A stretch of DNA of 64,000 nucleotides, taken from Hordeum vulgare subsp. vulgare (Eukaryota > Streptophyta > Magnoliopsida > Poales > Poaceae). Location of the stretch: positions 536,290,083-536,354,082 of the forward strand of contig NC_058520.1 in NCBI RefSeq assembly GCF_904849725.1, in the 5' to 3' direction. The notes under the pieces were generated by a model that was not told where the DNA came from, ran no database searches, and saw nothing but the letters and a program-made list of their open reading frames with translations. Below are positions 10,045 through 22,925 of the stretch, in pieces (within the stretch, counting starts at the first letter, position 1; each line of letters opens with the position of its first letter). The position numbers were made by a program, and so were the translations under genes.

Positions 10045-10597
10045 TGTGACAGCCCGATGCCGACGTTCCAGAAGATTCCCCCTTTTCTTTCCGTTTTCGT
10101 CGTGTGTCTATTTTCTTTCGTCGCATCATGCGCATCATCTGCATTGCATCGACATCTCCGTTTCCGCCTGTTTTCAAACTTGCATCCGTTGTTAGTTGCA
10201 GGTTCTCGTCGTTATCCATTCTGAGTCCTACCGCACTCGCACGCGCCCGCGACATCGTTCGAAACCCTGTTTTAAAAGTGTGCGTAAAACTTTCTCTGAT
10301 CGGGTTGAGATTTGACGTGCGGTCTTATTTTAATATAGCTATGCCGCCTGTCGAATTTCGTCGTGATCGGAGTTCGTCTGGAACCTCAACGATCGACCGT
10401 AGTGGCACCGTATTCGGTCTACCGTCGGACGTCTGTTGGTGTTTTAAAAATCGTTGTCGCGCCGCCCGTTCTCCCTCTCGTCTACGGTTATCCCCTCTAC
10501 ACGGCCGCGTACCCGTTCCCGCGTACGGAATCATTTGAATCCGACCCCGCGGTTGGATCCGGAACGGGATTCCGGGTAACCTAGCCCCCCGTTTGTC

Positions 10598-10605
10598 TAT
10601 ATATA
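10598..10605 (+). promoter_or_regulatory. TATA box of the left Sukkula LTR
   Basis: TATATATA within GTCTATATATAGACCCC is followed by CCTATTTATTTAGACAGCC and then the CpG-rich leader. The partner LTR keeps it at 18629-18636. Confidence 0.65.
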
Positions 10606-10689
10606 GACCCCTTCCTATTTATTTAGACAGCCAACCCCCGTGCCTCGAAATCCGTGCGAACCCTAACCTCCCACGTCTCTCTCTCCTCC

Positions 10690-11290
10690 TAACAGCCTCA
10701 GCCGTCAGGGCCTGCGGAGCCCATCGCAGGCCCGTCCCGGGCCCGAGCTGCCGCCGCCCCGATCTGCCCGAGCTCCCTGCCTCCGTAGCGCCGACGCCAC
10801 CCGCCGCGTGCACCTCCCCGCGCCGCCGCCATGCGCCCCAGCTCGTCGGAGAACCGCGTCAGCCGCATCCCCGAGCTGCCTCGTCCCTGCCTGCTCCTCG
10901 TGCCGTCACCCCGCATGAGCTTCCTCGCCGCCGTCGTGGATTGCAGTCCCTGCCTGCCGGCTTGCTCCTCTCGCGTCGGGAATGGCCAGATCCGGCGAAG
11001 TCCGGCCAGATCCGGCCGGCTCCGCCCCCTCCCGTCGCCTTACCTCCCGTGCAGCGACTCCCTCCCCGCCATGCCCATTGCCTGCAAGCGCCGCCGCCAG
11101 CAGCCGTGGTCAAGAGAAATGACCGAGGGGAACGAAGCCTGAGCGCGTGGGCCTTGGCCCACCTTGCCCCTCCCACAGCGGCCCAGCTGGCCAGGCGAGG
11201 CCCAGCTCCCGTTCACCACCAGGCCGGCTGCCCCCTCTCTCCATCGGCCCAAGAGGCCTCAGGTGAGCTATCCCCTCCCCCCATGCGCAT
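10690..11290 (+). other. CpG-rich transcribed-leader-like block of the left Sukkula LTR
   Basis: About 600 bp dense in CCGCC, CGCCG and CGTC lies directly downstream of the TATA box. It ends with AAGAGGCCTCAG|GTGAGCTATC, a strong 5' splice site (GT at 11263; partner at 19313). This suggests a leader exon followed by an intron; splicing is not shown. Confidence 0.4.
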
Positions 11291-14200
11291 ATTTGTTATG
11301 TAGTGCCCCTGTTCGGCCCATTAGTGAATTAGAGTGATTTTCGGAATTAATCTAAATTCGAAAAAAATATCCGTATATTAGAGCGCCCGTGATTTTTATT
11401 CCGTAAGTCGGATCGGAACGTGTAGTATATGGTTTTCGCGTAGTTTCTCGTGTAGAATCCGTTTTTACCACTTGCATAATTATTTGACATAGTTTTACGT
11501 GCCAAACGCCTAGTTTAGCGTGCTGTCCCAATAGGGGAACATCCTGTATTTATTTTTCTTGCGGTCCGTATTGCTCGAATACCTTAGGTAAAATGCCTAT
11601 GTTTTAGGGACCATTATTCCATGTATTTTAGAGCGGTCATTGGTATTTTTGCGTGTAGGGATTGCCGGTAGTTTATTTTCCCGTGTATAGGTTATTTTCT
11701 CGCATTTACGTGTGGCATTATATTGTTGTGCAACCCCACCTATTTTATATGTTTTCGGGGTAGGGATTTTTCTGTGCAATTAGTTTTAGCTTTTGAGTAA
11801 GTTAGTTCGTGCGATATTTTTCCGTGATGCCCTTTTGTTTATTTCGTAGGATTTATTCCGTGCTTCGTTTGACGGAGTTGTCAACTAGAGACTTGTTCTT
11901 TGATGTTTAGACTAGCCCCTGGTATTTTTGGTTGCAATAGAAAAGCATGTTTAGGTGTGGTTTTCTTCCTCTCGAGTTGCTAGAAATAGTGCTGATTTGG
12001 AGGTGCTGAAATATTTCTTAGTCTGAAATCTGTTATATTTTGTTGCTGTTTTATTCTGCTTCTATCTTTAGATCTGTAGCTCTTTTGAGGTTGGTCCAAT
12101 GGAGTTAGTTGTAGACCTTGTGTTTCTCTAGCATGCTGTGCATTTTCATGCCATTTGGAGCCCTGTAGCTATAGGTTTTGCTGCTGTCAATATGGCTTCA
12201 GATCGAAAACTGCACTTCCATGAGGTGTAATTTTCACCAAGTCTGAAATAGTGTGTGAGATGCCATTTTGTGTCTTCTTTCCCTAGTGATCCATGATGCC
12301 ATGCTAGTTGTTGTTAGTTTTTTGTTGTAGTGCTTCTTGCCCTCTTTCATTTCATGCCTTGGTTGATTATATTTGAGTTGAGTAGCTCGTAGTTGTGGGG
12401 CGTAGAAGATGCTATGGGGCTGATTTTGGCAGATTGTAGTGATATCTTGTTTTGCTCGTAGTTTTTGAACCGTAGCTCCGTTTTGATCGTGTCCTACATG
12501 AAACTTGCTTAGAATCTCGTGTAGTTTCATTTTCTCTTGGTGGTTGTATGTTTTGAAGTGCTCGTGACCGTCGTTGCACACATATTGCATTCATGCCATC
12601 ATATCTTGCGGTGCTTGTAACTTTTGACCCGTAGCTCCGTTGGAGATGTTCTCTATGTGTAAATTGCTTGAAATGACGCGTAGAATCACGTGAACCTATT
12701 TGTTTTGCTGTTTAACAACTAATTAAATGTGTTAATTCAGATCTGGACAGAATTGTAAATTAACATGTGAGGTCGTTTTGGAGGTGCTATATGACATTTC
12801 CGACCTCATTTAAAATGCCTAGATATGTAGTTTAATTGCGCTTCACCTCTTGCCATGTTTAACCACATTTAATATTGCCGTGTATCTAATCGGGATAGAA
12901 CTAAATATTTAAACGTGGAGTTTCGTCAATATGCAACTCGTTGCATATTGAACTTCACTTAACGTGTAGTGTTTGATTGTGTGGTTTGACATGCCGTGAC
13001 TTGCATGTACTCAGCTGCTCATGCATCATATGTGTTGTGCATCATGTGGTGAATATCGTGTGTTGATGCTTGTTTCCGGTTTGCTTCGTCTCGATAGAGT
13101 TCCGCAAGCGTGTCAGATGTGAGGACCCGTTCGACTACGTCGGTTCGTCTGCTTCACGGAGGCATTCTTCTTCCAAGCGGGATCTCAGGCAAGATGACCA
13201 TTTCCCCAGATACCATTACTATCATTGCCATGCTAGTTTTACCATTTCTATCGATTATGTCTCGTTGCCTACCACATGTTGAATTTCAGCCTCGCAACAA
13301 TGCCATGAAAACCTTCAACCTGCTCAACCTAGCAAACCACTGATTGGCTATGTTACTGCTTGCTTAACCCTTTTGATAGTGTTGCTAGTTGCAGGTGCAG
13401 TTGCTTCCATGTGAAAACATGGGTTCCTTGTTATATCACCATATTAATGCTATTTAATTTAATGCACCTATATACTTGGTAAAAGGTGGAAGGCTCGGCC
13501 TTTCTAGCCTGGTGTTTTTTCCACCTTTGCCCCCTTAGTTTCGGCTACCGGTGTTATGTTCCATAACTGAGCGCTCCTAACACGATCGGGGTTGTTATGG
13601 GGACCCCCTTGATAATTCGTTTTAGATTAAAGCTGGTGTGGCAAGGCCCAACATTGGTACTATTTGCCCAACATAATAATTCTGTTAATCTGAAATGCAT
13701 AGGGAGTTAGCGCTACCCAAGGAGTAATTCTACATAATACAGGGGGGCCAGTGCTGTTGGTGCTGGTCCAAAACTAGAGCCGTTTGCGGGGCCAACCTGG
13801 GGCAACTCGGGAGATTTCTATCAGGGCACCGTACGTTGTGCTTATCCGTCGTGTCCTGAGAACGAGATACGCGGCTCCTATCGGGATCGTCAACGCGCCG
13901 GGCGGCCTTGCTGGATTAGTTTTACCTTTGACGAGATATCTTGTGCATCGGGATTCCGGTGATGCTTTGGGTAATCTCGGAGTTGAGGTTTTCCACTAGG
14001 GAATCCGACGAGATCGCGAGCTTCGTGATTGAGGATTTCTATGCGGCTTGTGGTAATTTGTGATGGACTAGTTGGAGCACCCCTGCAGGATTAAATCTTT
14101 TCGGAAAGCCGTGCCCGCGGTTATGTGGCAACGTGGAAACTCTATTTATCACTGGTTCTAGATAACTTGAAGTTAATTTAATTAAAATATGCCAACTGTG

Positions 14201-14877
14201 TGCGTAACCGTGATTGTCTCTTTCGTGAGTTCCTTCTCCGATCGAGGACACGGTGGGGTTATGTCTGACGTAGGTAGGTGTTCAGGATCATTCATTTGAT
14301 CATCCGTAGTTCACGTCCGCTAAGCGTAGATCTTCCCCCTCTTATTTCTTGTACTCGTAAGTTTAGCCACCTCATTTATGCTTAGCCGCTGCTGCAACCT
14401 CACCCCTTAACCATGCCTCACCCATTAAGGTTTGCTAGTCTTGATACCTTTGGAAATGAGATTGCTGAGTCCCCTGTGGCTCACAGATTACTACAACACC
14501 AGTTGCAGGTACATGTAAAGGTTACTTGTCGCGAACGTGTTGATTGTTCATTTGGAGTTGCTTCTTCTTCTTCTTGATCGATCTAGGATGGGTTCCAGGC
14601 CGACAGCCTGGGATAGCAAGGATGGACGTCGTTCTTATTTTCTCATTTTTTTCGTCCGTAGTCGGACCCTGCTCTTACTCTTGATGATTATGTAATGTAC
14701 TGATGCGACTCTGATGTAGCTTGTGGCGAGTTTAAGCCAACTCTATATAAATCTCTTCTTCTCAGTACATGTACTTGTAACAATATCCATTCTTGCGACA
14801 CGACGAGATGCACTTCCATCCCTGACGAGGCCCTCGTGCCAGATTGAGGATAGGGTCGCATCTTGGGCGTGACAAGT

Positions 14878-14891
14878 TGGTATCGGAGCAG
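14878..14891 (+). other. Primer binding site of Sukkula, initiator-Met tRNA type
   Basis: TGGTATCGGAGCAG begins four bases after the LTR and differs by one base from the TGGTATCAGAGC core used with plant initiator tRNA-Met. Confidence 0.85.
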
Positions 14892-17800
14892 TACCGACCT
14901 AGGAGCCCCCTTGATTGATCGAACATGGCCGAGTCGAGTCTAGTGAAAAACTGCTTTGATTCTAGTTATATATCGGAGAGTAGGATTCTTTTTTCTCCTC
15001 TTCTATGCTTTGGTGAGGAATCTTGACGTAATAATTTAATTCTACTCCTCTTCTCACTCAAATTTATTTAGGATCATGCGGATATTTTTGGAATCTATAT
15101 GATGCCGATGTGACGGAGTTCTGTCTTGGTGCCTCCTATTTGCTTTGAGTTTCAGGGGAGTTGAGCTCCACGGGATTCTTGAGCACATCGTTATCATTCA
15201 GATTTCTTAGTATCTCAGAATGAAGGATGTTCGTAATTGCTTCAATACTAGTAGTGGCGAGATAACCCCGATGTCCCCAGTACTGGTGCAGATTGTTCGG
15301 GAGTACTGCCATACTTTGTATCGTTGTGGTCACGAGGGTCTGTTGTAGATGAAGGTCCGAGATTCTGGCCGTGTGTTGACGGACGTGATACAGGTGACGG
15401 GTTAGTATAGGAGTTGTGTGTTATTACTCCTTGTATCCGTGTACCAGATTACATGACCAGAAATTTCGGGAATTCATAGGTGGGAATTCAAGTAGTTGCT
15501 TATAGGTCAATCTTCCAATAAATGCATGATGTTAGGTTGGGGTTCGACATCTAGTGGATTTATGTCCATGAAATTATCGGACAAAATCTTTCTCATGAGT
15601 TTATTCTGGCTAATTGCAAGCCCCATCCTTGTTTTGTTGGAATATGGTAATTTAAGTTGCTTCGATGTCAAGTGGTGATTTCAGATCTTTCCTAAGAGGT
15701 GTTCTCATATTTTTATGTGAATGCTAATTCTTTTGCTCAATCAGTTGTCTTTTCAATTCTTGTCAACTGGAGTCGTGATGTTAATTCTTTTCAACCGGTG
15801 TGTTTCTCTCCAAGTGAATTCTATCATTTCCGAATTTTGCAAGATCGTTCTCTCATTTATTCCGGAGTTCATCTCATCTGTTCCAAGTTGTCTTTGTTTT
15901 TCCCCGCCCTCCCACCCTTTTCTTTAGTGATTGGATTTTCATCCAAGAGTTTTCTCTTCGTTGTGCTTCCGCTGTCTGTTCTTTTCTCTCTTACCCGGTG
16001 ATTTAATTCAGTTGTCCGTGTCATCTTATCCTTTTCATCCTTGTAATTCTTTCCTATGTTGGAAATTTTTATCAGTCTATCTTCTTGTTGTCATTTCTCT
16101 CTATTCTATCCGTAGCGTTGAAGTTATCTCAGAATTCTTGTTCTCAATTCTTTAATTATTTCGAGGTTCTCAACCTCATATAGTTTTTATTTCTACCGGT
16201 GCAATATCCCTCTTGCTAGCAACCTTTTCAACGGTGGTTTCTTTGAGTGGGCCCATAACCCACATGTTTTTCCCAGGATCTTTTAGCTCTTCTAATCTTT
16301 TCCGGAGATCTCTAATTCTTTTCAACTATGACGTAAGTATGATTTTCATCAGTCATATTCTTTCTTCAAGATCAATTTGAATTAATTCTCATATTTGGAT
16401 CAACCTTGCAATTTTCTTTATTTCAGAGTGTCTGAGTTATTCGTGGTGTTGTTCTCGATCATTCTCAGCTTGCTATCCGACGGAGTGTTTCTCTCAATCT
16501 TGGTTCATTATCTACAAGATTCATCATTTCAGCTTTGTGCCATCATCTTAATTGTTCCAATCATGTGTAATCCCTTTTCTTGCTACCCGGTGCTTTTCTG
16601 AGTTGTTTTCATTCTCGATCCTCCGAAGGCCATCATCCACAAGATTTTGTTCGGTCTCAGCTTGCAGCTTTCATTCTCAAATTCTTCTCAATTGTTGTCT
16701 CTTCGTTCGTCTCTCGATTATCCGGTGCCTTGTTCAAGTTTTCTTTCAGGTGGATCATGATCTCTTCATTCTCATGTATCTCCATTAATTCTTGGTATTC
16801 CCATTCAATTGTGAATTCTTACCGGTGCTTCTTTCAAGACTGCCTCAGGTGGTGCTTATCTCTCTGCCTCTTCAAGATTCATTTCTAGAGGAATAAGTTG
16901 TATGCTAAATCCATTGCTTGTCATCAATTTAACTTGATCAAGGATGAACATAACATAATTCTTATTCTTGTTCATAGTAATCTGAATTCTTCTTCCGGAG
17001 TGGCTCACGATATCAATTCCTTTTTATCAAGTGTGCTTATCTTTTCTTTTTCGGAGTTCCAAGTTCTATCAAGTATCTCTTTGTGAGGCTTCATCTTAAT
17101 TTTGGCAAGGTCATAATCTTATTCTTTTCTACCTTCATATTGTTGCATCATTCATACGGAGGTCCTTCATGGCAGCTCATCATCATATCAATTCATTCTC
17201 AAAGTGTTCTTCAAGATTCTTGTTGGAGAACCTCAAGTATCCGTTCTGTGGCATTTCAGTGCATTTGTTCTTCCTTTATCCTTTGAAGTGGTATTATAGC
17301 ATTCTTGTTAGTGTAGGAGCCTCGAAGAGACTTCCATTCAAGTATGAGATAATTAAAACCACCAATTCTTTGATCATGAGATATTTTCAACCCATGATTT
17401 CTTCATTGAGCTATCTTGGTTTCGATTTCACCTAAAGCTTTTCCTATGGATTGTTGCTATTATGGTGCTTGTCATTAATCCAAGTTCTCAATGTATCCTC
17501 TTGGTGTAAGGAATTGTTCATATCTTGTTTCTCTTAGTGGCTGGTTGTCACTTCATTAGCTTGAAAAGGTCTCCATAAGCCCACTACTATCTTGTTCTTT
17601 TCGTTGTTGTTTCCAACAACTTCGTTCAATTCTCCTTGCAAGGATGCTTGTCAAGTTCATTGGAGGTAGTAGTTGTCATTCTTTCTTCATTCTCTTCTTC
17701 CGTATGAGCTAGTTCATATTCTCTTCTTCCGGAGGCCTTGTGTTGTTGCTCTTTTGGGTCAATCTTGCTGTTCTATCAAGATCATGGTGTTCCCTTGCTC

Positions 17801-18049
17801 TACTTAGTTGTTTGTTATGAATATTGTCTATTTCTTCCATCTTATCAAATAATTTGTCCCATTTTCCTACCGAAGTGCTGCCGAAATTTTCTGTGAATTC
17901 TTGCTTCTTTCTCTTACCATTCCTCATCTCTTTGCAACCTTCAAGGATCGTTGGTTTCACTCGTTTGTCAAAGAAGCGACTAAGTTTTACCTCTTGCCTT
18001 CTCACCCTCTCCCCCTTTCATTCTTGGATCTCGGGGCGAGATCCTCTTG

Positions 18050-18063
18050 TAGTGTAGGAGAGT
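18050..18063 (+). other. Putative polypurine tract of Sukkula
   Basis: TAGTGTAGGAGAGT lies directly before the 3' LTR start. The purine run is short, so the call rests mainly on position. Confidence 0.5.
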
Positions 18064-21000
18064 TGTGACAGCCCGATGCCGACGTTCCAGAAGATTCCCC
18101 CTTTTCTTTCCGTTTTCGTCGTGTGTCTAGTTTCTTTTGTCGCATCATCATCGCATCATGCACATCATCTGCATTGCATCGGCATCTCCGTTGCCGCCAG
18201 TTTTCAAACTTGCATCCGTTGTTACTTGCCGGTTCTTGTCGTTGTCCGTTCTGAGTCCGACCGCACTCGCACGCGCCCGCGGCATCGTTCGAAACCCTGT
18301 TTTAAAAGTGTGCGTAAAACTTTCTATGATCGGGTTGAGATTTGATGTGCGGTCTTATTTTAATATAGCTAGGCCGCCTGTCGAATTTCGTCGCGATCGG
18401 AGTTCATCTGGAACCCGAACGGTCGACCGTAGTGGCACCGTATTCGGTCTACCGTCGGACGTGTGTCGGTGTTTTAAAAATCGTTGCCGCGCCGCCCGTT
18501 CTCCCTCTCGTCTCCGGTTATCCCCGCTACACGGCCGCGTACCTGTTCCCACATGCGGAATCGTATGAATCCGACCCCGCGATTGGATCCGGAACGCGAT
18601 TCCGGGTAGCCTAGCTCCCCCGTTTGTCTATATATAGACCCCCTTCCTATTTATTTAGACACCCAACCCACTGCCTCGAAATCCGTGCGAACCCTAACCT
18701 CCCACCTCTCTCTCTCCTCCCAACAGCCTCAGCCGTCAGGGCCCGCGGAGCCCATCACAGGCCCGTCCCGGGCCTGAGCCGCCGCCACCCCGACCTGCCC
18801 GAGCTCCCTGCCTCCGTAGCGCCGCTGCCAGCCGCCGCGTGCACCTCCCCGCGCCGCCGCAGCTTCTCGCGCCGCCGCCGTGCGCCCTAGCTCGCCGGAG
18901 AACCCCGCCGGCCACCTTCTCGAGCTGCCTCGTCCCTGCCTGCTCCTCGTGCCGTCGCCCCGCATGAGCTTCCTCGCCGCCGTCGTGGACTGAAGTCCGT
19001 GCCCGCCGGCTTGCTCCTCTCACGTCGGGAATGGCCAGATCCGGCAAAGTCTGGCCAGATCCGACCGGCTCCGCCCCCTCCCGTCGCCTTACCTGCCCCC
19101 TGCAGCGGCTCCTTCCCCGCCGTGCCCATCGCCTACAAGCGCCGTCCCCAGCAGCCGTGGTCAAGAGAAACGACTGAGGGGAACGAAGCCTGAGCGCATG
19201 GGCCTTGGCCCAGCTCGCCCCTCCCACAACGGCCCAGCTGGCCAGGCGAGGCCCCGCTCCCGTTCACCACCAGGCCGGCTGCCCCTCTCTCCATCGGCCC
19301 AAGAGGCCTCAGGTGAGCTATCCCCTCCCCCCATGCGCAGATTTGTTATGTAGTGCCCCTGTTCGGCCCATTAGTGAATTAGGGTGATTTTCGGAATTAA
19401 TCTAAATTCGAAAAAAATATCCGTATATTAGAGCGCCCGTATTTTTATTCCGTAAGTCGGATCGGAACGTGTAGTATATGGTTTTCGCGTAGTTCCTCGT
19501 GTAGAATCCGTTTTTACCACTTGCATAATTATTTGACGTAGTTTTACGTGCCAAACGCCTAGTTTAGTATGCTGTCCCAATAGGGGAACGTCATGTATTT
19601 ATTTTTCTTGCGGTCCGTATTGCTCGAGTACCTGAGGTAAAATGCCTATGTTTTAGGGACCATTATTCCATGTATTTTAGAGCGGTCATTGGTATTTTTG
19701 CGTGTAGGGATTGCCGGTAGTTTATTTTCCCGTGTATAGGTTATTTTCTCCCATTTTCGTGTGGCATTATATTGTTGTGCAACCCCACCTATTTTATATG
19801 TTTTCGGGGCAGGGATTTTTCTGTGCAATTAGTTTTAGCTTTTGAGTAAGTTAGTTCGCGCGATATTTTGCCGTGATGCCCTTTTGTTTATTTCGTAGGA
19901 TTTATTCCGTGCTTCGTTTGACGGAGTTGTCAACTAGAGACTTGTTCTTTGATGTTTAGACTAGCCCCTGGTATTTTTGGTTGCAATAGAAAAGCATGTT
20001 TAGGTGTGGTTTGCTTCCTCTCAAGTTGCTAGAAATAGTGCTGATTTGGAGGTGCTGAAATATTTCTTAGTCTGAAATCTGTTATATTTTGTTGCTGTTT
20101 TATTCTGCTTCTATCTTTAGATATGTAGCTCTTTTGAGGTTGGTCCAATGGAGTTAGTTGTAGCCCTTGTGTTTCTCTAGCATGCTGTGCATTTTCATGC
20201 CATTTGGAGCCCTGTAGCTATAGGTTTTGCTGCTGTCAATATGGCTTCAGATCGAAAACTGCACTTCCATGAGGTGTGATTTTCACTAAGTCTGAAATAG
20301 TGTGTGAGATGCCATTTTGTGTCTTCTTTCCCTAGTGATCCATGATGCCATGATAGTTGTTGTTAGTAATTTGTTGTAGTGCTTCTTGCCCTCTTTCATG
20401 TCATGCCTTGGTTGATTTATTTGAGTTGAGTAGCTCGTAGTTGTGGGGCGTAGAAGATGTTATGTGGCTGATTTTGGCAGATTGTAGTGATATCTTGTTT
20501 TGCTCGTAGTTTTTGAACCGTAGCTCCGTTTTGATCGTATCCTACATGAAACTTGCTTAGAATCTCGTGTAGTTTCATTTTCTCTTGGTGGTTGTATGTT
20601 TTGAAGTGCTCGTGACCGTCGTTGCACACATATTGCATTCATGCCATCATATCTTGCGGTGCTTGTAACTTTTGACCCGTAGCTCCGTTGGAGATGTTCT
20701 CTATGTGTAAATTGCTTGAAATGACGCGTAGAATCACGTGAACCTATTTGTTTTGCTGTTTAACAACTAATTAAATGTGTTAATTCAGATCTGGACAGAA
20801 ATTGTAAATTAAGATGTGAGGTCGTTTCGGAGGTGCTATATGACATTTTCGACCTCATTTAAAATGCCTAGATAGGTAGTTTAATTGTGCTTCGCCTCTT
20901 GTCATGTTTAACCACATTTAATATTGCCGTGTATCTAATCAGGATAGAACTAAATATTTAAACATGGAGTTTCGTCAATATGCAACTCGTTGCATATTGA

Positions 21001-22920
21001 ACTTCACTTAACGTGTAGTGTTTGATTGTGTGGTTTGACATGCCGCGACTTGCATGTAGTCAGCTGCTCATGCATCATATGTGTTGTGCATCGTGTGGTG
21101 AATATCGTGTGTTGATGCTTGTTTCTGGTTTGCTTCGTCTCGATAGAGTTCCGCAAGCGTGTCGGATGTGAGGACCCATTCGACTACGTCGGTTCGTCTG
21201 CTTCACGGAGGCATTCTTCTTCCAAGTGGGATCTCAGGCAAGATGACCATTTCCCCAGATACCATTACTATCGTTGCCATGCTAGTTTTACCGTTTCTAT
21301 CGATTATGTCTCGTTGCCTACCACATGTTGAATTTCAGCCTCTCAACAATGCCATGAAAACCTTCAACCTGCTCAACCTAGCAAACCACTGATTGGCTAT
21401 GTTACTGCTTGCTTAACCCTGTTGATAGCTTTGCTAGTTGCAGGTGCAGTTGCTTCCATGTGAAAACATGGGTTCCTTGTTATATCACCATATTAATGCT
21501 ATTTCATTTAATGCACCTATATACTTGGTAAAAGGTGGAAGGCTCGGCCTTTCTAGCCTGGTGTTTTTTCCACCTTTGCCCCCTTAGTTTCGGCTACCGG
21601 TGTTATGTTCCATAACTGAGCGCTCCTAACACGATCGGGGTTGTTATGGGGACCCCCCTAATAATTCGTTTTAGATTAAAGCTGGTGTGGCAAGGCCCAA
21701 CATTGGTACTATTTGCCCAACATAATAATTCTGTTAATCTGAAATGCATAGGGAGTTAGCGCTACCCGAGGAGTAATTCTACATAATACAGGGGGGCCAG
21801 TGCTGTTGGTGCTGGTCCAAAACTAGAGCCGTTTGCGGGGCCAACCCGGGGCAACTCGGGAGATTTCTATCAGGCCACCGTACGCTGTGCTTATCCGTCG
21901 TGTCCTGAGAACAAGATACGCGGCTCCTATCGGGATCGTCGACACGCTGGGCGGCCTTGCTGGATTTGTTTTACCTTTCACAAGATATCTTGTGCATCGG
22001 GATTCCGGTGATGCTTTGGGTAATCTCAGAGTTGAGGTTTTCCACTAGGGAATCCGACGAGATCGCGAGCTTCGTGATTGAGGATTTCTATGCGGCTTGT
22101 GGTAATTTGTGATGGACTAGTTGGAGCACCCCTGCAGGATTAAATCTTTTCGGAAAGTCGTGCCCGCGGTTATGTGGCAACGTGGAAACTTTGTTTAACA
22201 CTTGTTCTAGATAACTTGAAGTTAATTTAATTAAAATATGCCAACTATGTGCATAACCGTGACTGTCTCTTTCGTGAGTTCCTTCTCCGATCGAGGACAC
22301 GGTGGGGTTATGTCTGACGTAGATAGGTGTTCAGGATCATTCATTTGATCATCCGTAGTTCACGTCCGCTAAGCGTAGATCTTCCCCCTCTTATTTCTTG
22401 TACTCGTAAGTTTAGCCACCTCATTTATGCTTAGCCGCTGCTGCATCCTCACCACTTAACCATGCCTCACCATTAAGCTTTGCTAGTCTTGATATCTTTG
22501 GAAATGAGATTGCTGAGTCCCGTGTGGCTCACAGATTACTACAACACCAGTTGTAGGTACAGGTAAAGGTTACTTGACGCGAGCGCGTTGATTGTTCATT
22601 TGGAGTTGCTTCTTCTTCTTCATCGATCTAGGATGGGTTCTAGGCCGGGAGCCTGGGATAGCAAGGATGGACGTCGTTCTTATTTTGTCGTTTGTTTTCG
22701 TCCGTAGTCGGACCCTGCTCTTACTCTTGATGATTATGTAATGTACTGATGTGACTCCGATGTAGCTTGTGGCGAGTCTAAGCCAACTCTATATAAATCT
22801 CTTCTTCTCAGTACATGTACTTGTAACGATGTCCATTCTTGCAACACGACGAGATGCGCTTCTATCCCTGACGAGGCCCTCGTGCCTAATTGAGGATAGG
22901 GTCGCATCTTGGGCGTGGCA
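18064..22920 (+). repeat. Right (3') LTR of the Sukkula element, 4857 bp
   Basis: Full-length partner of 10045-14874 with scattered substitutions and small indels; its TATA box is at 18629-18636. An extra ~30-bp GC-rich stretch lies near 18860-18890. It ends GGGCGTGGCA, where the left LTR has GGGCGTGACA, followed by the CGGGC target copy. Confidence 0.92.
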
Positions 22921-22925
22921 CGGGC

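Larger units (their letters stand above)
10045..14874 (+). repeat. Left (5') LTR of the Sukkula element, 4830 bp
   Basis: It matches 18064-22920 throughout. It contains a TATA box, a very GC- and CpG-rich block (about 10690-11290), then a long T-rich part with recurrent CGTAG/TTTGACCGTAGCTCCG-like wording. Open frames inside it (for example 10593-11303, 236 codons) are not kept in the other LTR, so I treat them as non-coding. Confidence 0.92.
14875..18063 (+). other. Sukkula internal domain, non-coding
   Basis: The region between the primer site and the 3' LTR has no ORF above about 100 codons and no retroelement protein motif. From about 15690 to 18000 it is strikingly pyrimidine-rich, with recurring ATTCTT, TTCTCA and CCGGTG words. 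Just before the 3' LTR the wording TCTCGGGGCGAGATCCTCTT resembles what I remember from the pol 3' end/polypurine region of Tekay/Del chromoviruses, which would point to the helper family. Confidence 0.7.
10045..22920 (+). mobile_element. Sukkula-type LARD, complete, 12.9 kb
   Basis: Two 4.8-kb LTRs flank a 3.2-kb internal region with no gag or pol ORF. The insertion is bounded by a perfect 5-bp target duplication CGGGC (10040-10044 and 22921-22925). The LTRs begin TGTGACAGCCCGATGCCGAC and end GGGCGTGACA or GGGCGTGGCA. The last 25 bases of the left LTR (14849-14873) agree with the Sukkula IRAP primer as I remember it. LARDs with this architecture are known from barley and relatives. In a 520-bp stretch (11341-11860 against its partner) I counted 13 substitutions, so the insertion is fairly recent. 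It must be mobilised in trans. Confidence 0.9.

Noticed and set aside
10593..11303. 236-codon Pro/Arg-rich open frame
   Set aside because: It lies in the CpG-rich part of the Sukkula LTR; the partner LTR breaks the frame early (88 codons), so it is not conserved as protein.
12234..12590. 118-codon minus-strand frame in the Sukkula LTR
   Set aside because: Shorter and altered in the other LTR copy (20417-20638), with no recognisable motif.
17709..18005. 98-codon charged minus-strand frame in the Sukkula internal domain
   Set aside because: The strongly purine-rich minus strand readily gives Glu/Lys/Arg-rich frames; no motif or start context supports it.
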